Source: Amycolatopsis sp. cg9 (GTDB taxonomy: Bacteria > Actinomycetota > Actinomycetes > Mycobacteriales > Pseudonocardiaceae). From it: a stretch of 64,000 bases of DNA. This document shows, piece after piece, positions 7,862 to 20,040 of this stretch. Under the pieces are notes generated by a model. It was given only the letters and a program-made list of their open reading frames with translations, ran no database searches and was not told the DNA's origin. The position numbers and the translations under genes are program-made. The stretch covers positions 8,850,501 to 8,914,500 of the forward strand of contig NZ_CP166850.1 in the NCBI RefSeq assembly GCF_041346945.1. The letters run 5' to 3'. How positions within the stretch are numbered: the first letter of the stretch is position 1; each line of letters opens with the position of its first letter.

Positions 7862-9445
7862 TCAGCAGTTCGGCGGGACCCCCGGCCGGACGAGGACGGT
7901 CGGGGTCCGCGCCGCCTGGTCGCCCGCCGCCGGGCGGAGCGGGCACACCCGGACCACCGGCGGGCCCGCGTCGGCGCGGTTGCCGCTGTTGTCGAACGTG
8001 ATCGGTCCGCCGGCCCCCACCACCGCCTGGCCGCTCGAGGAGAACCCGCTGATCGCGGTGTTGACCTGGCTGCGCTGCACCGGTTTCGCCGACGGAAGCG
8101 TCCGCAGCGCCGCCGAAACCGTCGTCACGGCGTCGTAGCCGTTGACCGCCCAGCCGTCGTCGAGGTGGGCCGCGTCGAAGCCGGCGCCGGTGAAGGCCGC
8201 TTCGAGGTCGCGGAACCCGGGGTTGTCGCCGCGGAAGCGGTCGGCGCCGGACACGAGCGTCGACACCAGCCGGATCCGGCCGTCGGCGAAGCTCGGCGAT
8301 CGCAGCGCGCGCAGGCGGAGGTCCTCCAGCATCGCGGTGTCTTCCGGGGAGCGGACGCGGAGGCCGTCGGAAGTGCTGACGACGGTGACCGACGTGGCCG
8401 CGCACCGCCCGCCGAGGAACGCTTCGTCCAGGCTGAAGAGGAACCGGGCGAGGTCGCTGCCGCGCGCGATGTAAAGCACCTCGACGTCCTTCGCCGTTCC
8501 GCAGACCCGCTGGGCGGTCAACGGGACCGTGCTCGCTTCGTCGGCGTCGAACTTGACTTCGGTGATCTTGCCGCCGAAGCGGCGTTGCATCACGGGCAGC
8601 GCGGTGCACGGGTACGGGTCGGACCCGCCGGTGGGCACCATGATGAAGTCCGGCCGGCCGGGCAGCACCGCGGCGAGCTGCTCGATCTGCACGGCGTTCC
8701 GGTAGGCGACGCGGTAGAAGTAGTCCCGCCCGACGCCACGGGGGTAGGTGATGTCCGGGTCGCACGCGCGGAAGTCGGGCTGGTCGTCGCGGGACCCGTT
8801 CTGGTCGAACCCTTCGGCGGTGATCAGGTCGGCCACCATGGGGATCTTCGCCCCGGCCAGCAGGTCCGCCACCTCGGCCGATTTCTGCTGGCTCAGCCCC
8901 AGCCCGGCGACCGCCACGACGGCCGGATCGTCGGCCAGCTCCCGGGCCACCTCGACGGCCTCGTTGTCCGGCCCGTACGCGCCGACGTTCGCGACCACCA
9001 GCCGCATCGGGTGCAGGCACCCGGTGTCGTTGGCGTGCCGCTGCCCGGCGGCCATCCCTTCGAGCTCGTGCAGCGCGCGGCCGCCGGCGTTGCGGTCGGT
9101 CAGCGTCAGCAGGACGCCGACGGTCACCGCGGTGCCCTGGGGGTCGCACTTGTCCGCGGCGGCGCCGTTCTGCTGCTCGATCACGTGCAGCGCGGCGGCG
9201 AAGCGGTCGAGCCCGTAGTCGTACGAGCCGTCGCTGAGCCCGACGCACTCGCCGGCCGCCGACCACGCGGAGCCGTCGAACCAGCCGCAGGTGAACGCAC
9301 GCCGCAGCGGCTGCTGGAAGACGAGGCCACCCGCGACCACGAGGGCGACGACGAGCGCGACGGCCACCCGCCACCAGTCCGTCCGGCGGTGCGGGAAGTC
9401 GCGGTCGGGATCGGGGAGCAGAATCCAGCGGTAGCGCGAGGCCAC
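7862..9445 (-). CDS. Membrane-anchored type-I periplasmic-binding-protein-like receptor (527 aa)
   Basis: The GTG start (9445) has AAAGGA 6 nt upstream. The protein begins with a short charged cytosolic segment (about 25 residues), has one hydrophobic helix (WWRVAVALVVALVVAGGLVF, about 26-45) without signal-peptidase or lipobox features, then a large extracellular domain. That domain has the fold pattern of Leu/Ile/Val-type binding proteins: VTVGVLLTLTDRNAGGR, AVVAVAGLGLSQQKSAEVAD, KIPMVADLITAEGFD, DYFYRVAYRNAVQIEQLA, DDGWAVNGYDAVTTVSAAL. Conserved Cys (TCGWFDG, GECVGLSDGSYDYG) could form a disulfide near the membrane. No permease or transport ATPase is adjacent. Instead a P-loop NTPase gene lies 23 nt upstream in the same operon, so a sensor role is more likely than transport. 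The ligand is unknown. Confidence 0.8.
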   Translation of the reverse strand: MASRYRWILLPDPDRDFPHRRTDWWRVAVALVVALVVAGGLVFQQPLRRAFTCGWFDGSAWSAAGECVGLSDGSYDYGLDRFAAALHVIEQQNGAAADKCDPQGTAVTVGVLLTLTDRNAGGRALHELEGMAAGQRHANDTGCLHPMRLVVANVGAYGPDNEAVEVARELADDPAVVAVAGLGLSQQKSAEVADLLAGAKIPMVADLITAEGFDQNGSRDDQPDFRACDPDITYPRGVGRDYFYRVAYRNAVQIEQLAAVLPGRPDFIMVPTGGSDPYPCTALPVMQRRFGGKITEVKFDADEASTVPLTAQRVCGTAKDVEVLYIARGSDLARFLFSLDEAFLGGRCAATSVTVVSTSDGLRVRSPEDTAMLEDLRLRALRSPSFADGRIRLVSTLVSGADRFRGDNPGFRDLEAAFTGAGFDAAHLDDGWAVNGYDAVTTVSAALRTLPSAKPVQRSQVNTAISGFSSSGQAVVGAGGPITFDNSGNRADAGPPVVRVCPLRPAAGDQAARTPTVLVRPGVPPNC

Positions 9446-9468
9446 GGTCGGTCCTTTCGGGACAGGGG

Positions 9469-11373
9469 TCAGTACCAGCTGCCGTCGGCCGAGTAGCGGC
9501 CGGCCCGGTCGAGGAACGGCTCTTTGTCCGCCACCCCTTCGGTTTCGGCGAGCTGCAGGAAGCCGTGGGAGGCGAGCTTCCGCAGGGCCGCGATGTCTTC
9601 CGGGCGCGTCACGCACGGGTCGCGCTCCAGCGCGGGCACGATGCCGAACAGCGCGTCGGTGTGGCCCGCCGGCGTCGGCGGCCGGCCGAGGCCCTTCAGC
9701 TCCGCCAGGTCGGTCACCCGGGGGTCGGGCGTGAGGACGACGGCGTCGAACAGCTCCAGCCACTGCGCGGCCGGCAGTTCGGGCAGCAGAGCGGCCAGCT
9801 CCTCGGCGACTTTCGCGCGGCCGCCGAGCATCCGCTCGTGGTGCCACCGCCCCGCCCGGTCGTCGGGGTGGAGTTTTCCCCGCAGGGTCCGGAAGACACC
9901 TTCCCAGCCGGTCTGCGGGTCCGGGCGCACCGCCAGCGCCCGCAGGCCGAGGTAGCGGGCCAGCGGGTGGAGCCGGCGTTCGCCGTCGCCGCCGGGAGCA
10001 GCCCACAACGTCGGCGAGGTGTAGAGCGGCGAGCCGAGGCCGAAGGGCGGTGGCAGCAGGGGAACAAGTGCCCCGGCCTCCTGCCAGGTCCGGGCGGCCG
10101 ACAGCGTGATCAGCGCCTCGACCGAGGCCTCGTCCGCCCTCCGCTGCGGATCGAGGCCGCGGACGAAGATCCGCAGCAGGTGCCGGTCGACCCGGACGTC
10201 TTCGTCGGGTTCACCGCCGGCCAGGAGCGCGCCGAGGTCATCCGCCAGCCCGGGGTTGTCCCCCAGCAGGCGCAGCACGAACTCGGTGGCGAAAGCGTGG
10301 CCGTGGGTGAGCCGGGCGGCCACGGTTCCGGTGCGCTCCGACGTCACCCAGTCGTGGCTGCGAGCCAGCTGCAGCACCTCCGCGGGCGTGAGGTCGGCCA
10401 CCTCGACCCGCGCTCGCGGCCCGGCCACCGGCCCGGTCCCCGGCCACGGGGTGGCGCCGGCCGCGGCCGGTCCCGCGCTGGTCGTGACCACGGCCAGCGG
10501 ATCGGGCAGCCGGTTCTGCGGGGTCGGCCGGCTGTCGGCGATCGCCTGGCGCACGCGCAGCAGCGAGCGGACGAACGTCACCGCCGACGGGACGTCGCCG
10601 TCGTCCAGCAGCAGGAGCATCTGCGGCACCCGCCCGCGAACGCGGGCGTGGCTGCGGCGCAGGTCCGCGAGGAACGCGGCGACCAGGACGTCGTCCACGC
10701 CGCGCCGGACGACCGGGTCCGCGCTCTTCGCCCGGGCACCGAGCTGGATCAGCGTCGCCTCGGCGTCGTTGGTGAAGTCCTGGTCCTGGTGCCCGAACCA
10801 GTCCACGGCGTCGCCCCAGGAAAACCGCGTCAGGCCGCGCCAGCGGTGCAGCCGGTTCAGCGCGCTCTCGGCGACTTCGGCCGCCAGCTTCGGAACCAGG
10901 TCGGACAAGCCCGGTACCTGGACGTGCACCAGCGCGAAAGAATCGTGCGCCAGCGCTTTCAGGAAACGGTCGAGCGCGGGCTTGCGCTTGTAGTCGTTGA
11001 GCCGTTCCCGCAACCGGGTGCGCTGATCGCCCGCGGGCAGCCCGGCGAAATCCGCGCTGAGGGCGAGCTGCGCGACCACAGAGCGCGGGAATGCCACCGG
11101 ATAACCCGAAACCCCGACGCCCAGCCCGAGCATGACCGACGTCAGCAACGGCCGCAACGAGGTCCGGTCGCCGTCCAGCACCAGCGGCTGGACCAGCACG
11201 GACGCGGTGCGTTTCCGCCACGTCCGCGACGTCTCCTCGAGGATCGCGGTCCGCCCGGATCCGCCGCAGCCCGTCAGGACGACGACCGGCCGTGGGCCAC
11301 CGGAATCGTGTTCGCCCCGCGGTTCGACCAGGCCGCCGATCAGCTCCAGAACCGATGCCCGGCCCACGAACAT
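9469..11373 (-). CDS. P-loop NTPase of AAA/STAND type, partner of the receptor-like protein (634 aa)
   Basis: MFVGRASVLELIGGL at the N-terminus, then PVVVLTGCGGSGRTAILEE (P-loop GCGGSGRT at about residues 35-42), is the start of many STAND/AAA signalling ATPases. A hydrophobic strand ending in two Asp (QMLLLLDDGD, about 248-256) fits Walker B. The C-terminal half is helical (LPPPFGLGSPLYTSPTLWA, RRLHPLARYLGLRALAV) with no recognised effector, repeat or enzymatic domain. There is no signal peptide or membrane helix, so it is cytosolic. ATG 11373 was chosen because the homologous-looking region begins there; the ribosome site is only a G-run (GGGGGG). First gene of a two-gene operon with the membrane receptor-like protein. 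I do not recognise a named family. Confidence 0.75.
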   Translation of the reverse strand: MFVGRASVLELIGGLVEPRGEHDSGGPRPVVVLTGCGGSGRTAILEETSRTWRKRTASVLVQPLVLDGDRTSLRPLLTSVMLGLGVGVSGYPVAFPRSVVAQLALSADFAGLPAGDQRTRLRERLNDYKRKPALDRFLKALAHDSFALVHVQVPGLSDLVPKLAAEVAESALNRLHRWRGLTRFSWGDAVDWFGHQDQDFTNDAEATLIQLGARAKSADPVVRRGVDDVLVAAFLADLRRSHARVRGRVPQMLLLLDDGDVPSAVTFVRSLLRVRQAIADSRPTPQNRLPDPLAVVTTSAGPAAAGATPWPGTGPVAGPRARVEVADLTPAEVLQLARSHDWVTSERTGTVAARLTHGHAFATEFVLRLLGDNPGLADDLGALLAGGEPDEDVRVDRHLLRIFVRGLDPQRRADEASVEALITLSAARTWQEAGALVPLLPPPFGLGSPLYTSPTLWAAPGGDGERRLHPLARYLGLRALAVRPDPQTGWEGVFRTLRGKLHPDDRAGRWHHERMLGGRAKVAEELAALLPELPAAQWLELFDAVVLTPDPRVTDLAELKGLGRPPTPAGHTDALFGIVPALERDPCVTRPEDIAALRKLASHGFLQLAETEGVADKEPFLDRAGRYSADGSWY

Positions 11374-13092
<1,719 letters not shown>

Positions 13093-13110
13093 ACACCGAG
13101 GGCCGGCACG

Positions 13111-13148
13111 CCGAGCGGCTCCGGAAGCTTCCTTCCGGAGCCGCTCGG
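13111..13148. terminator. Bidirectional hairpin between convergent GH6 and tannase-like genes
   Basis: A 17-bp perfect stem (13111-13127 with 13132-13148) and a 4-nt loop lie 19 nt after the GH6 stop and 26 nt after the end of the opposing gene. There is no long U-tract, as is usual in high-GC actinomycetes. The symmetry lets it serve both strands. Confidence 0.85.
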
Positions 13149-13174
13149 TGCGGTCGGTCCGGCCGACCGGCGCG

Positions 13175-14824
13175 TCACCGGGCGCAGGCGAAGCTCGACG
13201 CGTCGGCCGGGTCACCCGCGCGGTAGGCGGGCCAGGCCGGGTACGCGCAGAGGGGCCGGGTGCGGGCGTGGGCGAGGTCGGCCACCACCGGGTTCGCGGG
13301 CGGCGCCCCGCTGTCCACCCAGCGCTCGAGCGCGGACAGCGAGTCCCAGCCGGCGGCGAAGGCCGGAGTGCCGAAGTTCGCGTGGTTCGCACCGGGCACG
13401 ACGTAGTAGCGCAGGAAGGCGTCGGTGGTCCGGGGACCGGCCACGGCCCGCACCCGCTCGTAGTAGTCGCTCGTCGAGTACGGGGAGACCAGCTCGTCCG
13501 CGGCGCCGTGCAAGAGGATCAGCTTGCCGCCGGCCCGGGCGAACGGCCGGAGGTCGGCGTCGTTGCGGTCCTGGATCGTGGACAGGGCGCTGATCCGGGC
13601 GAGCCACTCGCCGGGGTGCCGGGGGTCCACGTCGAGCGGGCCGGACCGCGGGTCCCGGGTCAGGAAGTACTTCACCCACTGGTCCCAGTACTGCATCCCG
13701 TAGCCGCTCGTGACCGGCATGGGGTCGGCGGGCGCGGTCGTGCCGAACCCGAGGAACGGGGTGCGCATGTCCGCGCCCGAGAGGAACGGGAAGCCGGGGT
13801 ACGCGGTTTCGCCGCTGGCGACCCGGTACGGCCACCTGAACGGGGACGACATCGCGGTCACGGCGCCGATCTGGAGATCCGACAGGCAGGCCGGCCCGCT
13901 GTCGGCCCCTCCCGGGCACCGCAGCACGCGCGGGTCGAAGCGGCAGGCGGCCGGGTGCGAGACGATCCCGTCCCGCACGCCGTCCGAACCGTCGCACGCG
14001 GCCACGACGCTGGTGTAGAGGAGCGTTTGCTTCTCCGGGCCCGGGAACGCGCCCGGCCGCGCCAGGATCTGCGTCAGGTAACCGAGGTCGAGGACCTCGG
14101 CGAGGTTGTTCCAGGCGGGGAAGGCGGAAATCACCCCGTCGAACGCCGCCGGCCACCGCTGCGCGACGACGAGCGCCTCCCGGCCGCCGGTCGAGCCGCC
14201 GGCGAACAGGACTTCGGCCGGCTTCGCCGCGTACCCGTGCCGGATGAGGAACAGGCTCGCGTCGAGGGTCTTCTTGAGGGCGTCACCGGCGGCGAAGTTC
14301 CGCAACGCCTCGTCGTTGACGCCGAACGACCCGTCCAGCGACGGCGGGGCGGCCGGGTTCTGCTGGTGGCCCGAGTCGCTCGCGAACGTCGCGTAGCCCC
14401 GGGCCAGCGGGACCGGCTGGTCCGCGGGACCGAACGGCACGTTCGCCGTCAGGTCCGGGATGGTGCCGTCGTAGCCGCCACCGCCGAACATCAGCGCCTT
14501 GCGGTTCCAGCCGTCCGGCAGGTCGGCGCGCATCTTGATGGCGGGCGCGGCCGGGTCGACCGGGAAGAGGTCGGCGTCGACCTGGCAGAACCGGACGGTC
14601 CGGCCGCCGGCCACCGCGGTCTTGTCCGCCGCCGCGGTGACCCGGCCGCCGGTGGTCGGCAGGCTCATGGCCGACGCCGGGATCGCCAGCCCCGCCAGTT
14701 CCGCGCACGACGGCGTCGTCGATGCGGTCGCGGCGGCCGGGCCGGCCGCCGCGGCCGATGCCAGTACCACCACCAGCGCCGGTACGGTGAGCCGCCGGGT
14801 TTTCGTGACCGGTGTTCGCTTCAC
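13175..14824 (-). CDS. Secreted tannase/feruloyl-esterase-family hydrolase (549 aa)
   Basis: The signal peptide VPALVVVLASAAAAGPAAA follows MKRTPVTKTRRLT. Tannase/FaeB-family features are ADLPDGWNRKALMFGGGGYD, GYATFASDSGHQ, the nucleophile elbow AGGSTGGREALVVAQRWP, a Ca-site-like region CDGSDGVRDGIVSHPAACRF, the catalytic-Asp region LHGAADELVSPYSTSDYY and the catalytic-His region VVPGANHANFG. Such enzymes cleave ester bonds of gallate or hydroxycinnamate on polyphenols or plant cell wall. Oddly, both cysteines of the usual CS-D-HC motif are absent: Gly precedes the Ser and Ala follows the His. The GTG start at 14824 has AGGA nearby and lies 14 nt after the MHS transporter gene, so this is an operon: release the acid outside, then import it. 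Confidence 0.88.
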   Translation of the reverse strand: MKRTPVTKTRRLTVPALVVVLASAAAAGPAAATASTTPSCAELAGLAIPASAMSLPTTGGRVTAAADKTAVAGGRTVRFCQVDADLFPVDPAAPAIKMRADLPDGWNRKALMFGGGGYDGTIPDLTANVPFGPADQPVPLARGYATFASDSGHQQNPAAPPSLDGSFGVNDEALRNFAAGDALKKTLDASLFLIRHGYAAKPAEVLFAGGSTGGREALVVAQRWPAAFDGVISAFPAWNNLAEVLDLGYLTQILARPGAFPGPEKQTLLYTSVVAACDGSDGVRDGIVSHPAACRFDPRVLRCPGGADSGPACLSDLQIGAVTAMSSPFRWPYRVASGETAYPGFPFLSGADMRTPFLGFGTTAPADPMPVTSGYGMQYWDQWVKYFLTRDPRSGPLDVDPRHPGEWLARISALSTIQDRNDADLRPFARAGGKLILLHGAADELVSPYSTSDYYERVRAVAGPRTTDAFLRYYVVPGANHANFGTPAFAAGWDSLSALERWVDSGAPPANPVVADLAHARTRPLCAYPAWPAYRAGDPADASSFACAR

Positions 14825-14838
14825 TCTGTCCTCGTCTC

Positions 14839-16227
14839 TCAGCGGTAGAGCTGCGCGCCCGGGACGGCGTGGGGGTCGGCCCGGACTTCGGCGGTGTTCG
14901 TCTCCGGCAGGAACCACGCGCTGGCGAAGGTGATCAGCCCCATCAGCGTGATGTAGGCGGCGACCGGCACGGTGCTCCCGGTCTTGGCGATCAGCGCGGT
15001 CATGAGGAACGGCGTGCCGCCGCTGACGATGATCGCGGAAAGCTGGTAGGCCAGCGACGCGCCCGAGTAGCGCACGTTGGGCGCGAAGAGCTCGCCGAGG
15101 AAGCTCGCGATCGGGCCGTAGGTGATGCACTGGAACGCGAAGCCGACGGCCACCGCGACGAAGATCAGCGGCAGCGAAGCGGTGTCGACGAGCCCGAAGT
15201 ACGGGAACGCCCAGCCGGCGACCCCCAGCCCGCCGATCAGGATCAGCGGGCGCCGCCCCACCTTGTCCGAGAGGTGGCCGGACCAGGGGATGGCCACGAG
15301 CATCGCGACGGAGCTGATCAGCACGACCGTGAGCAGCGAGTCGCGCTGGAGCTTGAGCGTGCCGGTGCCGTAGCTCAGCAGCCCGGAAATGCTGACGTAG
15401 AACAGGCTGTTGGTGGCGGAGAGCAGCCCGCAGCCGAGCAGGATGGTGCCCCACTTGCTGCGCAGCACCTGGGCCAGCGGGGCCCGGACCACCGCGGCCT
15501 CCGGCTTGGCCACCTCCTGCTGCAGCCGGCGGAACTCCGGGGTGTCCTCGACCTTGGCGTGGATGTAGAGCACCACCGAGAACATCACGACGCTGAGCAG
15601 GAAGGGGATCCGCCAGCCCCAGCTGAGGAAGGCCGCGTCCGGCATCAGCCCGCTGGCCGCAACGAAGATCAGGTTCGAGAGGATCACGGCGACCGGAACG
15701 CTGGTCTGGCCGAAGGTTCCGGCGAAGCCCCGCCGTTTGGGACCGGCGGACTCGGTGAGCAGCAGCACGATGCCGCCCCACTGGCCACCGGTCGCGAGCC
15801 CCTGCACGAACCGCAGCACGACCAGCAGGGTCGGCGCCAGCGCGCCGACGGCCGACGCGGTGGGCAGGCAGCCGATCAGGAAGGTCGCGGCCCCCATGAC
15901 CGCCAGGCAAGCGACGACGACCGGCTTGCGCCCGTACTTGTCCCCGAGGTGCCCGGCGAGCACGCCACCGATCGGCCGCGCCACGAAGCCCGCCCAGAAC
16001 GTGCTGAAGGCGAGCAGGGTGCCCGTCAGCGCCGAGGAGTGCGGGAAGAACACCTTGGGGAACACCAGCGCGGCCGCGGTGCCGTAGAGGAAGAAGTCGT
16101 ACCACTCGATCGAGCTGCCGATGAGCCCGGCCGCCAGCAGCTTGCGGAAGGCCCGGCGCCGGGTCGGGGACGAGCCGGTGTCGACCGCGCCGGGCTGTCC
16201 TTCGGGCTGGGTGAGCGGAATGGCCAT
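14839..16227 (-). CDS. MHS-family (metabolite:H+ symporter) MFS transporter (462 aa)
   Basis: Twelve hydrophobic helices. The family signature SSIEWYDFFLYGTAAALVFP in the first helix, the inter-helix loop GHLGDKYGRKPVVV, GLATGGQWGGIVLLLTES, and the second-half copy HLSDKVGRRPLIL identify the MHS group of the major facilitator superfamily, which brings in aromatic and organic acids such as shikimate, alpha-ketoglutarate or benzoate derivatives. With a tannase-like esterase directly downstream, an aromatic acid released from esters is the probable substrate. The promoter lies in the gap to the divergent PucR-type regulator. Confidence 0.92.
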   Translation of the reverse strand: MAIPLTQPEGQPGAVDTGSSPTRRRAFRKLLAAGLIGSSIEWYDFFLYGTAAALVFPKVFFPHSSALTGTLLAFSTFWAGFVARPIGGVLAGHLGDKYGRKPVVVACLAVMGAATFLIGCLPTASAVGALAPTLLVVLRFVQGLATGGQWGGIVLLLTESAGPKRRGFAGTFGQTSVPVAVILSNLIFVAASGLMPDAAFLSWGWRIPFLLSVVMFSVVLYIHAKVEDTPEFRRLQQEVAKPEAAVVRAPLAQVLRSKWGTILLGCGLLSATNSLFYVSISGLLSYGTGTLKLQRDSLLTVVLISSVAMLVAIPWSGHLSDKVGRRPLILIGGLGVAGWAFPYFGLVDTASLPLIFVAVAVGFAFQCITYGPIASFLGELFAPNVRYSGASLAYQLSAIIVSGGTPFLMTALIAKTGSTVPVAAYITLMGLITFASAWFLPETNTAEVRADPHAVPGAQLYR

Positions 16228-16301
16228 GGACGCCGCCTTCGTTGGTGAGCGAGCCAGGTGATGGCGGTCATGTTAGGTCGCCGATACGCTCAGAATGAGG
16301 G

Positions 16302-16314
16302 GTGGATCATCCAC
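16302..16314. promoter_or_regulatory. Palindrome in the MHS transporter / PucR regulator gap
   Basis: GTGGATCATCCAC is a perfect 6-1-6 inverted repeat, 75 nt upstream of the MHS start and 57 nt upstream of the regulator start. It is the only clear symmetric site in the divergent gap and is a candidate site for the GAF-PucR protein. Confidence 0.5.
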
Positions 16315-16370
16315 TGCTGTCCCCGGACCAGTGGGTCTTTCGCCCACTCGCCGGCGATGAGGAGGGCACT

Positions 16371-18077
16371 GTGGCCAGCGAAGCGGAAGCGGGTTCGCTC
16401 GTGCGCCGGCAGCGTGAGCTGGCGTCGTTGTACGCCACCGTCAAGTCGCTGACGGCGCTGGGCGAGCTGGACGAGGTCCTCCAGTCGATCGTCCACCACG
16501 CGCACGACCTGATCGGCACGGACTTCACCTACCTCTCCCTGGTCGGCGCGGACGGCAGGCTGTCGGCCAAGGCGTCGGAGGGCACGGTCTCCCCCAGCTT
16601 CCTCGCCGCGGCCATCCCGGCCGGCGTGGGACTCGGCGGCAAGGTGCTGGCCTCGCGCAGCCCGCACTGGGTCCGCGACTACGCGGGCTCGACGCGCATC
16701 GAGCACGACCCGGACTTCGACCACCTCGTCACCGCCGAGAAGCTCGTGGCGCTGCTCGGGGTGCCGCTGGTGATCCGGGGCGAGGCGATCGGGGCGCTGT
16801 TCGCGGCCGACCGCTCCGAACGCGCTTTCCAGGCCGACGAAATCGCGCTCCTCAACGCGTTCGCCGACCACGCCGCGGTCGCCATCGACAACGCCCGCCT
16901 CTACGAAGCGAGCCGGACCGCGCTGCGGGAGGTGCGGGTCGCCTACCGGAAGATCGAACGGGCGCAGGCGATCCACGAAGCGCTGACCGGCGTGGTCCTG
17001 GGCGGCGGCAGCCCGGGCGAGGTCGCGCAGCTCCTCGCCGAGCAGCTGGGCGGGACCGTCACGCTCCTCGACCGGGCGCACGAAGCCGACTCGGCGGGCG
17101 CCGTCGAGGAAGCGCGGCGCTCGGGCCGCTGCGCGGTCGTGCCCGGCGCCGGCGGCACGACCTTGAGCGTGGCCGCGATCCAGGCGGGCGACAGCTACCT
17201 CGGGGCCCTGGCGTGGCGCCGGACCGCCGCGGACGGCGTCCCGGACGACACCGACCTGCGGACCCTGGAACGGGCCACGCACATCCTGGGGCTGCTCATC
17301 CTCAAGGAGCGGGCCGTGGCCGAGGCGAGCGAACGGCTGAGCGGGGAACTGCTGACCGAGCTGCTGGTCGGCGGGCCCGGGATCAGCCCGGCCCAGCGCG
17401 CCCGCACCCGCGCCCGCGGCATCGACGCCGACCGGCTGGACCTGGTGCTCGTCGCGGACTCCCCCGCCCTGCCGGCGAGCGATCTTTCGCGCCACCTGCA
17501 CGACATCGCCCGTGAGCGCGGCGGCCTGGCCGGCGAGCACCTGGGCCGGGCCACGATGATCCTGCCCGGCGCCGACGCCGACCAGGCGGTCTCAGAAGTC
17601 CACAGTGGACTGCGCCGCGTGCTCGGCGGCCCCGTCATCGTCGTCGGCGAGCGGGCCGCCGACCACGACTGGGCCCGGGCCTTCTCCCTTGCCGGCCGCT
17701 GCGGCGCGGTGGTGCGCGCGATCGGGCACACCGATCTCGGCGCCACCACGCACCGCTTTTCGTTGTACGCCATGCTCTTCGACGCGGACCGGGCCGGCGA
17801 GCTCGACCGGTTCCTCGCCGGCTCGATCGGCGCGCTCCTGGAGTACGACCGGCACCGGGGCACCGACCTCGTCGGCACCCTCGGCGCCTTCTACCGCCAC
17901 CGCGCCAACGTCGCGGCGACCGCCCGGGCGCTGCACCTGCACGTCAACACGCTGCTCAAGCGGCTGGACCGGGCGAGCACCGTCCTCGGCCTCGACTGGC
18001 GCACCGGCAACGACCTGGAGCTGCAGCTGGGACTGCGGCTGCACCAGCTCCGGCCGATCGCCACCGCCCCGGCGTGA
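16371..18077 (+). CDS. GAF-domain PucR-type transcriptional regulator (568 aa)
   Basis: The N-terminal helix QRELASLYATVKSLTALGEL and DEVLQSIVHHAHDLIG lead into a GAF ligand-binding domain (about residues 25-180; FTYLSLVGADGRLSAKASEG, ADHAAVAIDNARLYEASR). A coiled stretch and a middle domain follow, and a C-terminal PucR helix-turn-helix ends the protein (GTLGAFYRHRANVAATARAL, HLHVNTLLKRLDRA, LGLDWRTGNDLELQLGLRLH). GTG 16371 is chosen because GAGGAGGG sits 4 nt upstream; an earlier in-frame GTG at 16302 lies inside the palindrome and has no ribosome site. Regulators of this form control catabolism of aromatic compounds in actinomycetes. It is divergent from the MHS/tannase-like operon and probably activates it when a phenolic ligand binds GAF. 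Confidence 0.9.
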   Translation: MASEAEAGSLVRRQRELASLYATVKSLTALGELDEVLQSIVHHAHDLIGTDFTYLSLVGADGRLSAKASEGTVSPSFLAAAIPAGVGLGGKVLASRSPHWVRDYAGSTRIEHDPDFDHLVTAEKLVALLGVPLVIRGEAIGALFAADRSERAFQADEIALLNAFADHAAVAIDNARLYEASRTALREVRVAYRKIERAQAIHEALTGVVLGGGSPGEVAQLLAEQLGGTVTLLDRAHEADSAGAVEEARRSGRCAVVPGAGGTTLSVAAIQAGDSYLGALAWRRTAADGVPDDTDLRTLERATHILGLLILKERAVAEASERLSGELLTELLVGGPGISPAQRARTRARGIDADRLDLVLVADSPALPASDLSRHLHDIARERGGLAGEHLGRATMILPGADADQAVSEVHSGLRRVLGGPVIVVGERAADHDWARAFSLAGRCGAVVRAIGHTDLGATTHRFSLYAMLFDADRAGELDRFLAGSIGALLEYDRHRGTDLVGTLGAFYRHRANVAATARALHLHVNTLLKRLDRASTVLGLDWRTGNDLELQLGLRLHQLRPIATAPA

Positions 18078-18083
18078 CGCGGC

Positions 18084-19754
<1,671 letters not shown>

Positions 19755-19963
19755 GCGAGCCACGATAAGTTCGGCTCCGACCGGGAAGTGAGGTCGGAAC
19801 CTTCCACTCGTCGGCCCGCTTCGGCGGCGGTTACCCACACCCCGGCGGCCGGGCCGTCGGCCCACACAATTGCCGATGTGTACGACTTATTTTGCCGCGT
19901 CCGGCCTCTTGACGGAACCCGGTCTTCCAGCTGTGATTAAACACTGCAGCGACCGCTCGCGAA

Positions 19964-19978
19964 ATGTGTCAGACACAT
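19964..19978. promoter_or_regulatory. Palindromic operator upstream of sugar ABC importer operon
   Basis: ATGTGTCAGACACAT is a perfect 7-1-7 inverted repeat, 62 nt before the binding-protein start. A -35-like TTGACG lies upstream at 19909-19914. No regulator gene is adjacent. The rest of the 286-nt gap shows nothing else. Confidence 0.55.
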
Positions 19979-20040
19979 AGGCCAGGTTTGCTGCCTCGTC
20001 AGGTGTGACCTGTGGGTGCCACGATGAAGTGGAGTTCCTC

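Noticed and set aside
13175..16105. Continuous minus frame joining the tannase-like protein with upstream sequence
   Set aside because: The upstream part overlaps the MHS transporter in another frame. The signal peptide and GTG at 14824 define the tannase-like start.
16302..16370. Earlier GTG start for the PucR-type regulator
   Set aside because: It lies in the palindrome GTGGATCATCCAC and has no ribosome site. GAGGAGGG points to 16371.
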